Shown here: positions 10,365 to 21,123 of the stretch, in pieces
Layout of the letters: the number at the start of each line of letters is the position of its first letter
Position numbering within the stretch: position 1 is the first letter of the stretch
NCBI GenBank assembly: GCA_014183095.1
Contig: JACCPH010000007.1
Location: forward strand, 806,001-870,000
Length of the DNA: 64,000 nucleotides
Reading direction: 5' to 3'
From: Harringtonia aguacate
Lineage: Eukaryota > Ascomycota > Sordariomycetes > Ophiostomatales > Ophiostomataceae
Position numbers and translations under genes: made by a program
The notes under the pieces: model-generated
What the model was told of the DNA's origin: nothing
The model's input: only the letters and a program-made list of their open reading frames with translations
Databases searched by the model: none

Positions 10365-11844
10365 TCAGTTGGTTACGCTGGCTAGGCGGATGCTCACGGC
10401 GCGGCGGTGGGCCTCGAGCTCTTCGACCTTGGCCAGCTGCATGACGGCGTCGCCGACGTTGCGCAGGCCGTCGGCCGTGAGGTTGGAGCTGGTAATGTGC
10501 TTGAGGAAGGAGCCGAGGTTGACGCCCGAGTACTGCTTGGCGAAGCCGTAGGTGGCTGTGTCGTTAGAAGAAAGAATGAATGAAAAAAAAAAAAAAAAAN
10601 AGAGCCATTCTTGACCAGCCGTAACGTCGTGATCTTTTGGTATGCTAATCTTGTCTCGGTAGATATAAAAGTACACTTAAAAAAAAAAAAAAAAAACGAC
10701 AAAACGAAGGACTTACGCAGCGAGTGGTTCACGCCGGCCGAGTAGTCGCCGACGCTCTCGGGCGTCCACGGTCCGACAAAGACGCTGCCGGCGTTGTTGA
10801 CCAGGTCGACGACCTGCTCGGGGTTGCGCACCTGCAGGATGAGGTGCTCGGGGGCGTAGGCGTTGCTGACGGCCAGGGCCTCGGCGACGCTGACGACCTG
10901 GATGGTGACCGAGTGCGAGATGGCGCCGCGCACGAGCTCGACGCGCGGCAGCGCCATGGCCTGGCGGTGCAGCTCGTCCTCGATGGCGGCCAGCTGCGGC
11001 TCCGAGAGCGCCACGGCCACGAGGATGACCTGGCTGTCGACGCCGTGCTCGGCCTGCGACAGCAGATCCGACGCCACAAACGCCGGGTTTGCCGTCGCGT
11101 CGGCCACCACGAGCACCTCGGACGGGCCCGCCGGCATGTCGATGCCCACGCCCGCGTTGGTGTCGTTGCTCACCAGCATCTTGGCCGCCGTCACAAACTG
11201 GTTGCCGGGGCCCAGAATCTTGTCCACCTTGCTGACGCTCTCCGTGCCGTACGCCATGGCCGCCACCGCCTGCGCGCCGCCCGCCAGCACAATGCTCTCG
11301 GCGCCCACCTTGTGCGCCACGTACACAATCTCGGGCGTGATGGTGCCGTCCGCCCGCGGCGGCGACGCCAGCACAATCGTGCCGCACCCGGCCACCATGG
11401 CCGGCACGCCCAGCATCAGCGCTGTGCTCGGCAGCACCGCCGTGCCGCCGGGCACGTACAGGCCGACGCGCGCAATCGGCCGCGAGAAGCGGCTGCACAC
11501 GACGCCCGGCATCGTCTCCACCGACAGCGGCTTCTCCTTCTGGGCCGCGTGGAACGTCTGGATGTTCTGGAACGACAGGTCGATGGCCGCCTTGGTCTCC
11601 GCCGGCAGCTGCATGAGCGCCTCGGGGAACGGCGCCCGGAGCACGGGCGACGTCAGCGACGTGGCCTTTTCAAACTTGTGCGTGTACGACAGCAGCGCCT
11701 TGTCGCCGTTCTTGCGCACGTCTTCGATGATGGGCGTGCAGATCTTCATGATGGCCTCGGACGACTTCTGCGACGGCCGCCGCAGCGCGTCCTCGATGAC
11801 GGCCGGCGCAACCTTGGTCGCGTCGATGCGCGGCATGGCGATTC

Positions 11845-11877
<33 letters not shown>

Positions 11878-13189
11878 GAGCTGGAGCCGGCTTGGCTGCC
11901 GGTGCAGACTCGGCCTTGGGTGTCGCTGCTGCCCCCGCCAGCGGTATCCCCTCCTTCTCCGCCCACTTGGGCTTGGCGTTGCCCGGCCGCCGCTTCACCT
12001 TCAGCCCCTTGGCGTCCAGGCTGCGCTCAATGTCGGCCAGGCGGGCGCCGGCGGCCACGGCCTTTGTGAGGGAAAAGTAGATTACGTCAGCAGCCTCAAA
12101 GGCGGCCTCTTGCGGCGTCTTGGCGTCGCAGAGCTCCTCGGCCTCCTCCATGATCTTGGCCCGCAGCAGCTTCTCGTCCGAGAAGAGGCGCGCCGTGTAC
12201 GAGCCGACGGGTGCCGACTGCTTGCGCGACCGCAGCGTCTGGTCGAGCCGGGCGACGCCGCGCAGGTCGCCAAAGCAGCCGAACTGGTCCAGGTGGCAGA
12301 ACCGCCGGCCCTGCTGCTGCACCACGAAGCGCAGCGCGTCGCGGTCGCAGTCCAGCCCGATGCGCACGAGCGACTGCGTGTCGCCCGACGTCGCCCCCTT
12401 GTACCAGAGGCCTCGCTTGCGGCTCTGGTACACGCCCGTGCCCGTGCGCAGCGCCTCGGCCACGCTCTCCTCGCTGCTGTACACCAGCCCCAGCGCCGCC
12501 CCGCCCTCGTCCACCACCACCGTGGGGACCAGCCCGTCCGGCCGGTCCGACTTCCACGCCAGAGACAGCAGCCGGGCCACCGACAGCTTGCCGGCGGGAG
12601 CCTTGGCCTCGGTGGCCGACGTCAGCGCCGTCGACGGCAGGATGGGGGTGGCGCGGGCCCGCAGCGCCGTCGCATAAAAGAACGGCAGGTCGGTGTTGGG
12701 CGTCGGCTTCACAAACAGCAGCGGGATCTGGCCGGTGCTGCTGCTGCCGCAGGCTTCGAGGAACCGGCTCGTGGCCGCGCTCGGGTTCGTCACGTCGAGG
12801 CCCGTCACAAGCAGCCCCTGCCCGGCCGTGGCCGTCGGCGTGGCCGCCGCCAAGGCGCTGGCATCCGAGCCGGCAATGGCGGGCGCCACCCGTGTGCCGT
12901 AGCTCGAGAGCTCCGCCAGCTGGCTGGGCTGCACAAACACTTTGCGGGCGCCGACGTTGAGGAGGGTCACCACGTCGTCGGGCGACGCCAGAGCCGTGCC
13001 GTCGACAAAGGGCACGAGGTCGGTGCCGTGCTCGACCAAGAAGCTCTCGACCTGCTTCACATTCGCGGGCGTCGCCTCGAGGAAGATGGTGCCCAGAAAG
13101 CTGATCTCGGCCGCTGTGAGACCGTCGGACAGGCCGCCCAGGCCGGGCGGCACGCTGACCACCAGAGGCAGCGGCAGGGAGGATTCCAT
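10365..13189 (-). CDS. HIS4: Trifunctional histidine biosynthesis protein (PRA-CH / PRA-PH / histidinol dehydrogenase)
   Basis: Two exons, 13189-10717 and 10555-10365, giving 887 residues. The domains in order are an N-terminal fungal extension (1-200), phosphoribosyl-AMP cyclohydrolase (about 205-302, with DCDRDALRFVV and a CHLDQFGCFG zinc-site segment), phosphoribosyl-ATP pyrophosphatase (about 316-400, with EEAEELCDA), an Ala-rich linker with poly-Ala (412-450), and histidinol dehydrogenase (451-887). The enzyme catalyses steps 2, 3 and the last two steps of histidine synthesis. The intron (10556-10716) has donor GTAAGT, branch CTAAC and acceptor ACAG, and joins NHSL to PTYGFAKQYSGV, a conserved HisD segment. 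At 161 nt it is long for this window and contains two poly-T runs and an N at 10600, so part of it may be an assembly artefact. A TGACTC element lies 138 bp upstream of the ATG, consistent with cross-pathway control. Confidence 0.96.
10582..10696. repeat. Paired poly-A runs and ambiguous base within HIS4 intron
   Basis: Two A-runs of about 18 nt (near 10582-10599 and 10679-10696) flank about 80 bp of unrelated sequence, with an N directly after the first run. The segment is wholly intronic for HIS4. Confidence 0.9.
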
Positions 13190-13966
13190 GGCAGAAAAAG
13201 CAAAGCAATGTCAGAAAGCCAGAATGATGTTGGAGAGAACAAGCAATGGCAGCCTCGGAGGGGGAGGCGAGAGTGAGGGAGGGAGGGAAAGAAGAGGTGA
13301 TCGCTTGGCGAAAATTTTTATGCGTCGAGTCATAACACAGCAAGTGTCACTCTATTTGCCTTCTTTGGCAAGTTCGCTATCTAGCTCTCCTGTGTCGGCC
13401 GTTCCTGCCAAACAGCCCACCACCCAATTGATGGAGGGGGGGAACACCTGAGCTAGTCACCGCCAATTGCCCGCCCTGATTGGACCCCTGCCGTCGGCCA
13501 TAAGACGCCAGGCTAGTCGTAGTCGTCTGCGCCACAATTTTCCTGTGGCTTGTTTTGAGATGAGATGCTCAAGCTCAACCAACTCCCTGACCAGTCCGAC
13601 CGTCGCGTTGGTTGCAGATCGAACACTACCCCCAGCCGCCGCCCACAAGTGAACAAGTGAACCGCACGCCCAAGGCCACATTTTCCTTGCGTGTGCTCGT
13701 GCTGCCTACGAAATTGATTCAGATTGCAGACCCAGCCAGCATCTGACGATTGACTGGGACCACCGTCGACGCGCCAACTGACCTCGACTTGGAGACTCTT
13801 GGTCAGACGGAGCCGGCTTCATACCTCACCGTCACCCGCAGGAGCGTCTGATATTGGTGGCAGAGGCGTTGCGATCACGAGCGTAGCAGCGGTTTGCTAC
13901 GCGACAGGCTCTTTCCCGACCTCCCACATACCCTCCCGAACCCCCCCCCCCCAAATACACACCAGC
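13190..13966. other. Divergent intergenic region HIS4 / TAF9
   Basis: 777 bp between the starts of HIS4 (-) and TAF9 (+). It holds the TGACTC element at 13327 and a C-run at 13941-13952 just upstream of the TAF9 ATG. No coding sequence is supportable. Confidence 0.5.
13327..13332 (-). promoter_or_regulatory. CPC1/Gcn4-type element upstream of HIS4
   Basis: GAGTCA on the + strand reads TGACTC on the coding strand of HIS4, centred about 140 bp upstream of its ATG. TGACTC is the core of the Gcn4/CPC1 site that activates amino-acid biosynthesis genes under starvation. A TATA-like ATAAAAATTT lies just downstream toward the gene. Confidence 0.55.
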
Positions 13967-14872
13967 ATGGCTACGGTCGCTTTCCAGACAAACGGCGTGG
14001 CGGCCACAAACGGCGGCAGCGCCCCATCCACGCAGACGCCGTCTGTTCCTTCACAAGACATCACACAAACAGCAACACAACCATCACAAGCACAGCCAGC
14101 GGCAGCGACACAGCCAGCAGGACAAGCTCCAGCGCAAGGCCAAGGCCAGACACAGCAGCAGCAGCAGCAGCAGTCTGCACAGCCGACGCCGCGGCCACGG
14201 GATGTGCGCACGGTGGAGCTTCTGCTGACGGCGCAGGGGGTCACGGCCTACGAGACCCGCGTGCCCCAGCTGCTGCTGGACTTTGCCTACCGCCACACGT
14301 CGGCCATCTTGTCCGACGCCCTCCACCTGAGCGCCGACCCCTACACCTCGCACGCGGGCGCGCGGCCCAGCGCGGCCAGCGGCGCCGCCGCCTCTGTCCC
14401 GCTCGCCGGCGACGCCGCCGTCAGCGCCAACGCCATCCAGCTCGCCATTGCCAGCCGCCTCGCCTTCCAGTTCCGCGGCGGCGCCGGCGGGCCCGCGGCC
14501 GGCGGCGGGCCCTCCAAGGAGTGGCTGCTCGAGCTCGCCCGCGAGCGCAACCGCGTTGCCCTGCCGCGCGTCGGCGCCGTCGAATGGGGCGCCCGCCTGC
14601 CCAGCGAGCGCTTCGTGCTCTCGGGTGTCGGCTGGGGGCTGCGGGAGGCCTGGGCGGCCGGGGCCGTGGACGACGACGACGGCGACGACGACGGTGAGAA
14701 TGGAGACGGAGACGGCGCGGCCGCGGCCAACGGCACCGCCGACGGCGACGTCACTATGGGTGACGCCGGCGACGACGAGGACGTGGGCGGCGACGGCGTC
14801 GAGGGCGGCACCATGGCCGACGTCTTTGAGGACGACGGCATGATGGAGGACGAGGAGATGGGCATGGAGTAG
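13967..14872 (+). CDS. TAF9: TFIID/SAGA subunit TAF9 (histone-fold)
   Basis: A single exon of 301 residues. TAF9 pairs with TAF6 through an H3-like histone fold and is shared by TFIID and SAGA. The diagnostic stretch is PRDVRTVELLL...GVTAYETRVPQLLLDFAYRHTS at about 77-112, followed by an L-SDALHLSADPY segment. The N-terminal 76 residues are low complexity with a Gln tract (Q63-Q69, from a CAG-type repeat). A Gly/Ala-rich insertion lies at about 128-180, and the tail is strongly acidic (DDDDGDDDGENGDGDG and DDEDVGGDG). I start at 13967 because the ORF's earlier Met lies in an unrelated leader, and this ATG matches the usual short MAT...-type N-terminus. Confidence 0.9.
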   Translation: MATVAFQTNGVAATNGGSAPSTQTPSVPSQDITQTATQPSQAQPAAATQPAGQAPAQGQGQTQQQQQQQSAQPTPRPRDVRTVELLLTAQGVTAYETRVPQLLLDFAYRHTSAILSDALHLSADPYTSHAGARPSAASGAAASVPLAGDAAVSANAIQLAIASRLAFQFRGGAGGPAAGGGPSKEWLLELARERNRVALPRVGAVEWGARLPSERFVLSGVGWGLREAWAAGAVDDDDGDDDGENGDGDGAAAANGTADGDVTMGDAGDDEDVGGDGVEGGTMADVFEDDGMMEDEEMGME

Positions 14873-15243
14873 GACGGGTGTAGTCGCCTATTATTGTATG
14901 TATCGATCTTGTACCAGTATTCTTGATGGGCCTGGCATGCAGCCGCTCTTTGAGCACGGGAAATATGGAAACAAAAAAACAACAACAAAAAACAAACAAA
15001 CAAGACATTTCATTCATTCACTCGCTGTTGTTGCATTGTCCTCGGTCCCGCCTCGCCAGAAGACAGCAATACACTATTGTACAAAAGGCGAAAAAAACAA
15101 CCAGGCCGCTTCGCCGTGCTCCGTGTCCCATATCCCGTCGCCAGGCTCCAGACATGACCGTCCGTCCTCTCTTCCCAGTAATGGTTGAAAACCCCCAAAC
15201 GTGAACATGACTTTCCTCTTTTCTTTTCCTCTCTTCTCCCCCC
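14873..15243. other. Convergent intergenic TAF9 / chromodomain gene
   Basis: 371 bp between two stop codons. It has an A-rich AACAAC/AAACAAAC tract at 14971-15001, a plausible 3'-end element for TAF9. Nothing else is recognisable. Confidence 0.4.
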
Positions 15244-16556
15244 TCACGTCTTCGCCTGCTCGTACGCCCGCAGCAGCGCCTTGCACCCGGCCAGGTTCTG
15301 TTGCGGCTCCCACGTGTTCTCGCTGGCCGGGTAGCCTTCCCACTTGACCAGGTACTTTTTCATCATCGACGGCCGCTCCACCACGTCGTCCACGATGGAC
15401 TCCACCACGTACTCGTCGTTCTTGGCCGCCTTGCCGGGCTTCCTGCCCCTCTTGGCCGGCTCGGCCGTCTTGGCCGTCTTGGCCGTCTTGGCCTTTCCAG
15501 AGGCTGCCGCTGCCGCCTTGGGCGGTCGGCCGCGCCGCACAGTCTTGACAGCCGGCTCGGCCGCAGGCTTGTCGGCGGCGGGCTTTCGGCCGCGCTTGGC
15601 CCCCGTCGTCGTGGCTGGCTTGGCCGTCTGCAGGAGTGTCAGTGCCAATCCCGGCGGAAAGAGAGAAAACAAGAAAAAGGGGAAAAAAAGGAAAAAAAAA
15701 ACTAGTCACATACCGCTGCGGCTTTCTTGGGCGACGCGACTTTCTGCGCCAACTGCCGTGCCGTCCGGGGACGCTTGGACGCTGCCGATGCCGACGCTGG
15801 TGTGGCGCCGTCGACTACCCTCTTTGGGCGCCCCCGCCGGCCCGGCGTGGCCTTGGACGACGGCGTGACTGTGGACGACCCGGCTGGCCGGCCGCGCTTG
15901 CGTGCCGGCGTCTCCGAGGGCGGCGCGGCCTCTTCGGCGGCCTTGCGCTTGCGTGATTGTGGCGTGGGCTTGGTTGCTGCCTTGGTTGCAGTCTTGGGTG
16001 TGGCTTTGGTCGCAGACTTGGCCGCCGACTTGGGCGTGGACGATGCCGCCGCCGACTTGGGCGCGCGGGGCTTGCGCGATGACGTCGTCGCCTTGCCCGA
16101 TTTGGGCGTGCGCGCCTTGCGCTTCGTGGCGGCGGTGGTGCTGGCCGGAGTCGCGGCTTCGCTCACAGCCGGGGTCGGCTCGGGAAGAGGGTCCTCTAAC
16201 CCGATAGCGGGGAGTTCGTCGCCGTCGTCGCCACCTTCCCCGGCTTCCATCTCCGGCTCCGCATTGCTCTCGCTCGGCTCAATCGCTGGCGCCGCCGGCG
16301 ACTTTCCCTTGCTGGCCCTCCGACTCGCTGCTGCGGGCCGGCTTGTCAGGTCGCTGACCACGATCGCGGCGTCTTCGATGTCGTCCTCGCCCTCGTTATT
16401 TTCGAGTCGGACCACCGTCGGCGACATGGTGCGTGGCTGCATGGAGGAACGCTCCGTCGACCTGCGCGTGCCAGAACCAGAACCGCCCGCTGGCGTCACG
16501 TCGCGCTCTGTGCTGGGCAGGAGCGTGTCGTTGCTAAGCCGGTCAGTTTCCGACAA
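15244..16556 (-). CDS. AT-hook and chromodomain protein
   Basis: Two exons, 16556-15714 and 15627-15244, giving 408 residues. The 86-nt intron has donor GTATGT, branch CTGAC and acceptor CTGCAG, in phase 0. The C-terminus (about 353-408) is a chromodomain: EYVVESIVD, then KKYLVKWEGYP and NTWEP, with the aromatic-cage positions Y354, W379 and Y382 or nearby. Upstream there are at least four AT-hook cores (KRGRPAG, RRGRPKR, KRGRKP, RRGRPPK) in a basic, Ala/Thr/Lys-rich region that resembles a linker-histone tail. Such an arrangement suggests reading of methylated histone with AT-rich DNA binding, as in heterochromatin proteins. The Neurospora CDP-2/CHAP complex is one comparison, but I cannot assign orthology. 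A terminal chromodomain alone does not settle H3K9 versus H3K27 specificity. Confidence 0.88.
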
Positions 16557-16613
16557 GCGATGACTGCGTCACGAAAATAACGGGAAAAAAAAACGCACAC
16601 GGTGCCGTGGCAA

Positions 16614-16760
16614 TGTCTCCTTCCGCCTCTACGTCGCGCTACACTTACAAATCACCAAAGGGTGCCGGAGCCCTCTCCGCCGCCAGCGAAGCGCGCCCAA
16701 AAAAGCTTGAAGATGCCGAGAAGATCGAGTCCATGGTCGCGTTGCGGCGCAGTATGTGAC
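16614..16760 (+). CDS. Candidate small ORF or first exon, function unknown
   Basis: An ATG at 16614 opens a 48-residue frame ending in TGA, divergent from and 57 bp upstream of the chromodomain gene start. The peptide (MSPSASTSRYTYKSPKGAG..., then a Lys/Glu-rich helix-like segment LEDAEKIESMVALRRS) has codon use like the genuine genes here. Its last codons run into GTATGT (16754), a good splice donor, so it could be a first exon. I could not find a convincing downstream exon before RIC8. I do not recognise the family. It could also be chance. Confidence 0.3.
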
Positions 16761-17576
16761 TGGCGGCAGGTGAACCAAGAAGGTCAGATCAGAAAGGGTA
16801 GGCGTGTCGCTACGAAATTCGTGTGCGCTTCTGCGCGTAGAATGCGCAGCTGGCTGAAAAGTGAAAGGAAAAAGAACACAGCAACTGGAAAAAATGAGAA
16901 AAAATTAAAAGGTGGTCAGGTATATCCCATAAAGACAATTGCTAGCTGGAACCCGTTCCGCCGACAAGGAAACGATGCGGGAGGAAAAGAGGGCGGATAA
17001 CTGAACCTGATCGCTGCGGCTAATGTTGTCGCTCGTCTGAGAACACGACCAGTGCTCGCGACATTACTCATCGGCACGTGACTACGTGACGACAGCTGCC
17101 GGACCGTATTTGTACTCGCATCTTGCCCTCCGACTGTTTTACCCTCCACGGCCGACACGTGACGTTCCGCCCATGTGAGGTGATCGCACCGCGCCGCCGG
17201 TTGAAACTCTGTCGCGCTCAAGGTTTTGCAGCTGTGCCTATCTGCAGAAAGCAGCGCACTCACGGCAGTCAACGCTTTTCTGGAGTCAATGCTGGTGTAA
17301 ACGCTAGTGTTCATGCTGGTGTAATTAACAAGATCAATGGCTACCGCCTCATTACATTGTCATGCGCCGGTCGTGGCCTCTCTTTTCGGCCCTCGTCGTG
17401 TATATGCGATTTTGAGAAAGTCAAAGGGCCGACCCAGAAGATGTACAAAGCACGGGTGAAGATATAAAACAGGAAAGGAGACCCTGCGCAAGACGCCAAT
17501 AGAAATGGAGGAAAAACGGGGGAGAGGGAAAAAGCAAAGGCACAGCGAACGACAAAACATCTGGCAACGTAGAAAT
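16761..17576. other. Intergenic region upstream of RIC8 3' end
   Basis: No clear gene. The stretch could hold later exons of the small ORF at 16614, but none is supportable. It includes an AAAAAATGAGAAAAAATTAAAAGG tract and a GCTGGTGTAA-type imperfect repeat near 17289-17326. Confidence 0.4.
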
Positions 17577-19405
17577 CTAGTCCAGCTCTTCTACGCGCTT
17601 GTCGTCGTCGATCTTTTGTAACCGGCCTTGCCGCAGGGCTGTCGCCACGGGATTCTCGACGTCCACGATGCCGGTTCGTTTCAGTCTGTTTGTGAGCAGA
17701 GTGCGGGAGGGAAGAAAAAGGAAGGGGGAAAGTGACCCACCTCTCGAAAAGAACAAAGAGACGCTCGGCCTCGCGCTCCTTTTCTGCGTCGGTCATCTCG
17801 GGTATGTTGGGGACGGCTTCGGCATCGAGGAACTGGCCGGTGACCGCATTGACGGGCCGGGCGCCGTCGCCGCTGCCGCTGCTGCTCTCGCCGGCTCGCA
17901 CGCTGTCGGGCACGGGCACGTTGTTCTGGAACAGGAAGCCGGCGGCGAAGCCGTAGCCGACGTTTTGCACAAACTTGGCGGCGTCCTTGTCGGACAGCTC
18001 AAACAGCAGGTGCGAGACGGCGTTGCGGAACTCGGGCGCCAGCGCGTTGGTCGTGTGGCGCAGCAGCTGCGCCGGCAGGTTGTCGCCCCGGCCGAGCACC
18101 TTTTTGCGGTCGGCCTCGGTGGGCAGCAGCTGCGCGTGCAGGCTCGGCCGCACCTTGTCGGCCGGCGCCAGCTCGTAGATCTTGCGCAGCGCCGTCACCA
18201 GCGGCAGCACCGTCTGGTCCAGCTCGGCGTCGCCGTACGTGTGCAGGGCCAGGTCGAGCAGCTGCGTCAGCCGGTCCGCCAGTGCCGCCGGCCCGCTCTT
18301 GTGAAACAGCGCTGCCTTGGCCTCCTTGCCGGCCAGGTCTAGCGTCAGCAGCGCATTGACGAGGGGTCCGAGTGGCGGGTCGAGCGGCTTGGGCTGCGCC
18401 ACGTCGTGCCTGCAGATCATGGTCACAATCGAGGGAATGGCCGCCGAGAAGGCCTCCGCCCGGTCCGGGCAAAAGTGCGTCACGTTGAAGAGCAGCTTGG
18501 CCGTCTCGGTCAGGGCCATGTCGGCCATAGGATCGGTGGCCGCCTTGGCTTTGCTGCTGCTGCCGCTGCTGCTGCCGCCGACGGTCGTCTTGGCAGTAAG
18601 CAGCTTGGCGTGCCGTGCGAGGTTCTGCACAATGTGCTCGGCGAGGTGGTGTTGGTCGATGAGGGTGCGCAGCTGGACGTTGGTGCCGTACGTGGTCAAA
18701 AAGATGATGCGCGACACCAAGAACTCGTCGTCAAGACTGCCCGACTTGAGCTTGGCGCAGACCTTGGCCTCGCAGCCCAGGTCGACAAACATCTGCCGCG
18801 TTTCTGATCGTATTAATAGCGTGTTGGCCAGACAGCGGAGAGCGTTGCGTGACGTGGTGGATGACGAGCTGTTGAGGGCGTGTTTGGTGAGCGTTTCGAT
18901 GGCCTGGGAGTCAGCATAAGAGTCAGCCAGTCGGGTCGGCTGAGCTGTCTTGGGTGGCCTGCCTCACCTCTTTGGTGAACATGGGATCTGCATTTCGCGG
19001 ATCTCGGCCGTACACCTTGAGCTCATCCAAGGCGGCATCTCGCTCTGCATGATGCTGTGTCAGCTTTCGCCTGGCCACGGGCAGTGGGGGACGAGCCTCT
19101 GGGAGACGGTGGCGAGGACGGGCGTTACCGAGGGGTCCGAGAAAAGGTCGGGACCGGTAACCAGCGGTGTGGGGGAGCTTTCAACTAACGGTGCGGCAGC
19201 ATGTCGACCTTGACGAGGTCCTGTGTGAGCATGTTCATGAGGGTGGTGACGGCCTTGAGCTTCTCTGGCGGCAGCTGTCAGCAGGAGCTTTGTGCAGCGG
19301 AGACGCAGGACAGGACAGGAGGACAGGAGGACAGGAGGACAGGAGGGCAGGACATGATAACATACCGGGCCCGGTCAGGCCGGCCTGAGGAAGCGTCAGG
19401 GACAT
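17577..19405 (-). CDS. RIC8: RIC8 / synembryn, guanine nucleotide exchange factor and chaperone for G-alpha
   Basis: Five exons (19405-19366, 19264-19190, 19044-18968, 18903-17741, 17685-17577) give 487 residues, the usual length for fungal RIC8. The splice choices rest on frame continuity and family wording: TGPEKLKAVTTLMNML across intron 1, MLPHQRDAALDELKVYGRDPRNADPMFTKE across introns 2-3, and LFERLKRTGIVDVENPV across intron 4. Donors are GTATGT, GTTAGT, GTGAGG and GTGGGT. The armadillo-like core contains the signature FELSDKDAAKFVQNVGYGFAAGFLF. RIC8 is a cytosolic exchange factor and folding chaperone for heterotrimeric G-alpha subunits, and in fungi it is needed for growth and development. 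Intron 1 carries a 9-bp tandem repeat. Confidence 0.92.
19307..19353. repeat. 9-bp GGACAGGAG-type tandem repeat in RIC8 intron 1
   Basis: About four to five copies of GGACAGGAG on the + strand, inside the first RIC8 intron (19265-19365). Confidence 0.85.
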
Positions 19406-19920
19406 TCTGGCTTTCTCGCTGTACGACCGGATATGTATAGGAATCAGGGTCGACTTGGCAGCGCCCATGTGGAAGGGACAAGACCAGCAGAGGTCGGGGG
19501 CGCGCAAAGGGAGGCGGCGGCCGAGTCAGCAGCAAGCGAGGGAGGACGGGCTTATGAGGCAGTGCGCAACGGCTGGAAGCTGAAATGCGGGGACCAGAGC
19601 CAAACGGTCCCGGGGTCGTCCTTCCGGGCGTCTCTCGACGGGAAGGTCTTGCGTCCCGCAGCCTTCCGCAAATCTCGGTTTGGCGGTGTCTCCCGGTGTT
19701 GTCGCAGGAGTGGTGGTTTTTTTTCGGCACAGACTGTCTCTCAATGCGGCGGCGCAGCAGAAGCGGGCGGGGGAAAGGGAGATCGGAGAGAGAGAGAGAG
19801 AGAGGAAGAGGCAAAAGGCAATCGGGAGGCGAGGACGGGAGGAAGGAGGAAGCGCACACCGAGCGGCGAAAGAAAAGAGCCGTGGTGGGGGAGAGAGAGA
19901 GAAGAAGGGTCCCCTGATGG

Positions 19921-19951
<31 letters not shown>

Positions 19952-21123
19952 CCGGAGAGATGGTGGGCAGGTGGTGGGCAGGTGGTGATCCGCTGCTGAA
20001 ACCTGCTGGCAGTCCTGCTGGCCGTGCGGGCTGTGCGGGCTGTGCCTGGAAATTTCGGGTGCCAGGCCGTTGGCAGCCATTAGTCGTCTCCATGTGTCAG
20101 CAGGCACGATAGCTGTTGGAGGCAGCTCCCTCACTTTAGCGCGACCACACCGCTAGCCTGCCCGGCGGTCCCCTCGGTCGAGCAGACGAGACGAGGCGAG
20201 ACGAGACGAGGCGAGGCGATCCTGGCGGCCGAGCACCAGAAGATGGGCGCTGCAGGTGATTGCGGCCGTCCTATCTTACATACCCGATGCAGCATTGCAC
20301 AACCCTGCCCTCCATGCGCGCAGCCGCAGGCCGATCCAGGCCGGACCAGGTCGAAGTGCTGCAACCGTTGTATCGTCGTATCGCTTTCTGGCAGGGTCTT
20401 CAGCGGTCATGCGCTCGTGGCAGCACAATCTAGCACAATCTTCAGCACGCTCCCGCTGAAGAGCCCCGCACTGGTCCCGCTGCCAATTATTATGTATTGC
20501 TCGTATCGCCCAGAGACCCCACTGGCCAGCGGGCAGTCAGCGGTCAGTGTCCAGCGCACCGTGCCCATCTGCACAGTGGCTCCTGCCTGGCACCGTCTTG
20601 CGGCGCTAGCGCACCTGAACGCGCTGTGGGGCAGGCAGACACCATTTCGCGTAAATTGGCGATTTGCAGAGACGCGATCGAGGCAGGCGCGTTCGGGGGG
20701 CCAAAAAAAGAAAGCCCATGTCGTAATTCGCATGGCAGGTCGACCATCGACCGCGATCCACCTCCCTTTGGCGTTCCACCCCTTTTGCCAGCACTTCCTT
20801 CTCCCCTCCCCCCCAACTTTCTTTTCTTGCTTGCGTCTTTCCCATTTCTCAGCTTCATCGTTTTTGTGCTTTTGTGTTTCTGCACCTCTGTGCTTCTAAT
20901 CTAATTGTGTCTTTTATTTTGCATTGCACTCTTGTCTCCTGATCTCTTTATTCTGTTCATCGAAGGAGCCTCGAACGTCATTCATTGTCCATTGTTCATT
21001 CCCGCCAGGATATGATTCACCCCAGCAGAATCTAAGCGTCTGCATCTCTGCTGCCGCTGCGGCGTGCACCTTTTTTTTTTTTTTTCTCTCTCTCTCCTTT
21101 GTGTTTCTCTCTGCTCGATCTCG
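19406..21123. other. Divergent intergenic region RIC8 / RIF1
   Basis: 1.7 kb between the starts of RIC8 (-) and RIF1 (+). It holds a GGCT tetranucleotide repeat (19920-19950), a GAGA tract (19788-19806), a GACGA/GGCGA pentanucleotide block (20185-20219) and a T-run followed by CT repeats (21069-21103) next to the RIF1 start. No coding sequence is supportable. Confidence 0.5.
20185..20219. repeat. GACGA/GGCGA pentanucleotide repeat
   Basis: About seven imperfect 5-bp units (ACGAG and GCGAG). A related GTCTC repeat occurs in the YTH1 3' region at 46632. Confidence 0.8.

Noticed and set aside
10724..13276. 850-codon open frame antisense to HIS4
   Set aside because: It mirrors the GC-rich third positions of HIS4, has Arg/Gly/His-rich composition and no domain, and the sense strand is a clear trifunctional enzyme.
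17341..17576. Extension of the main RIC8 frame past the last conserved exon
   Set aside because: Beyond the GTGGGT donor the frame continues through an intron and 3' flank with no similarity. The spliced C-terminal exon restores the conserved RIC8 end.
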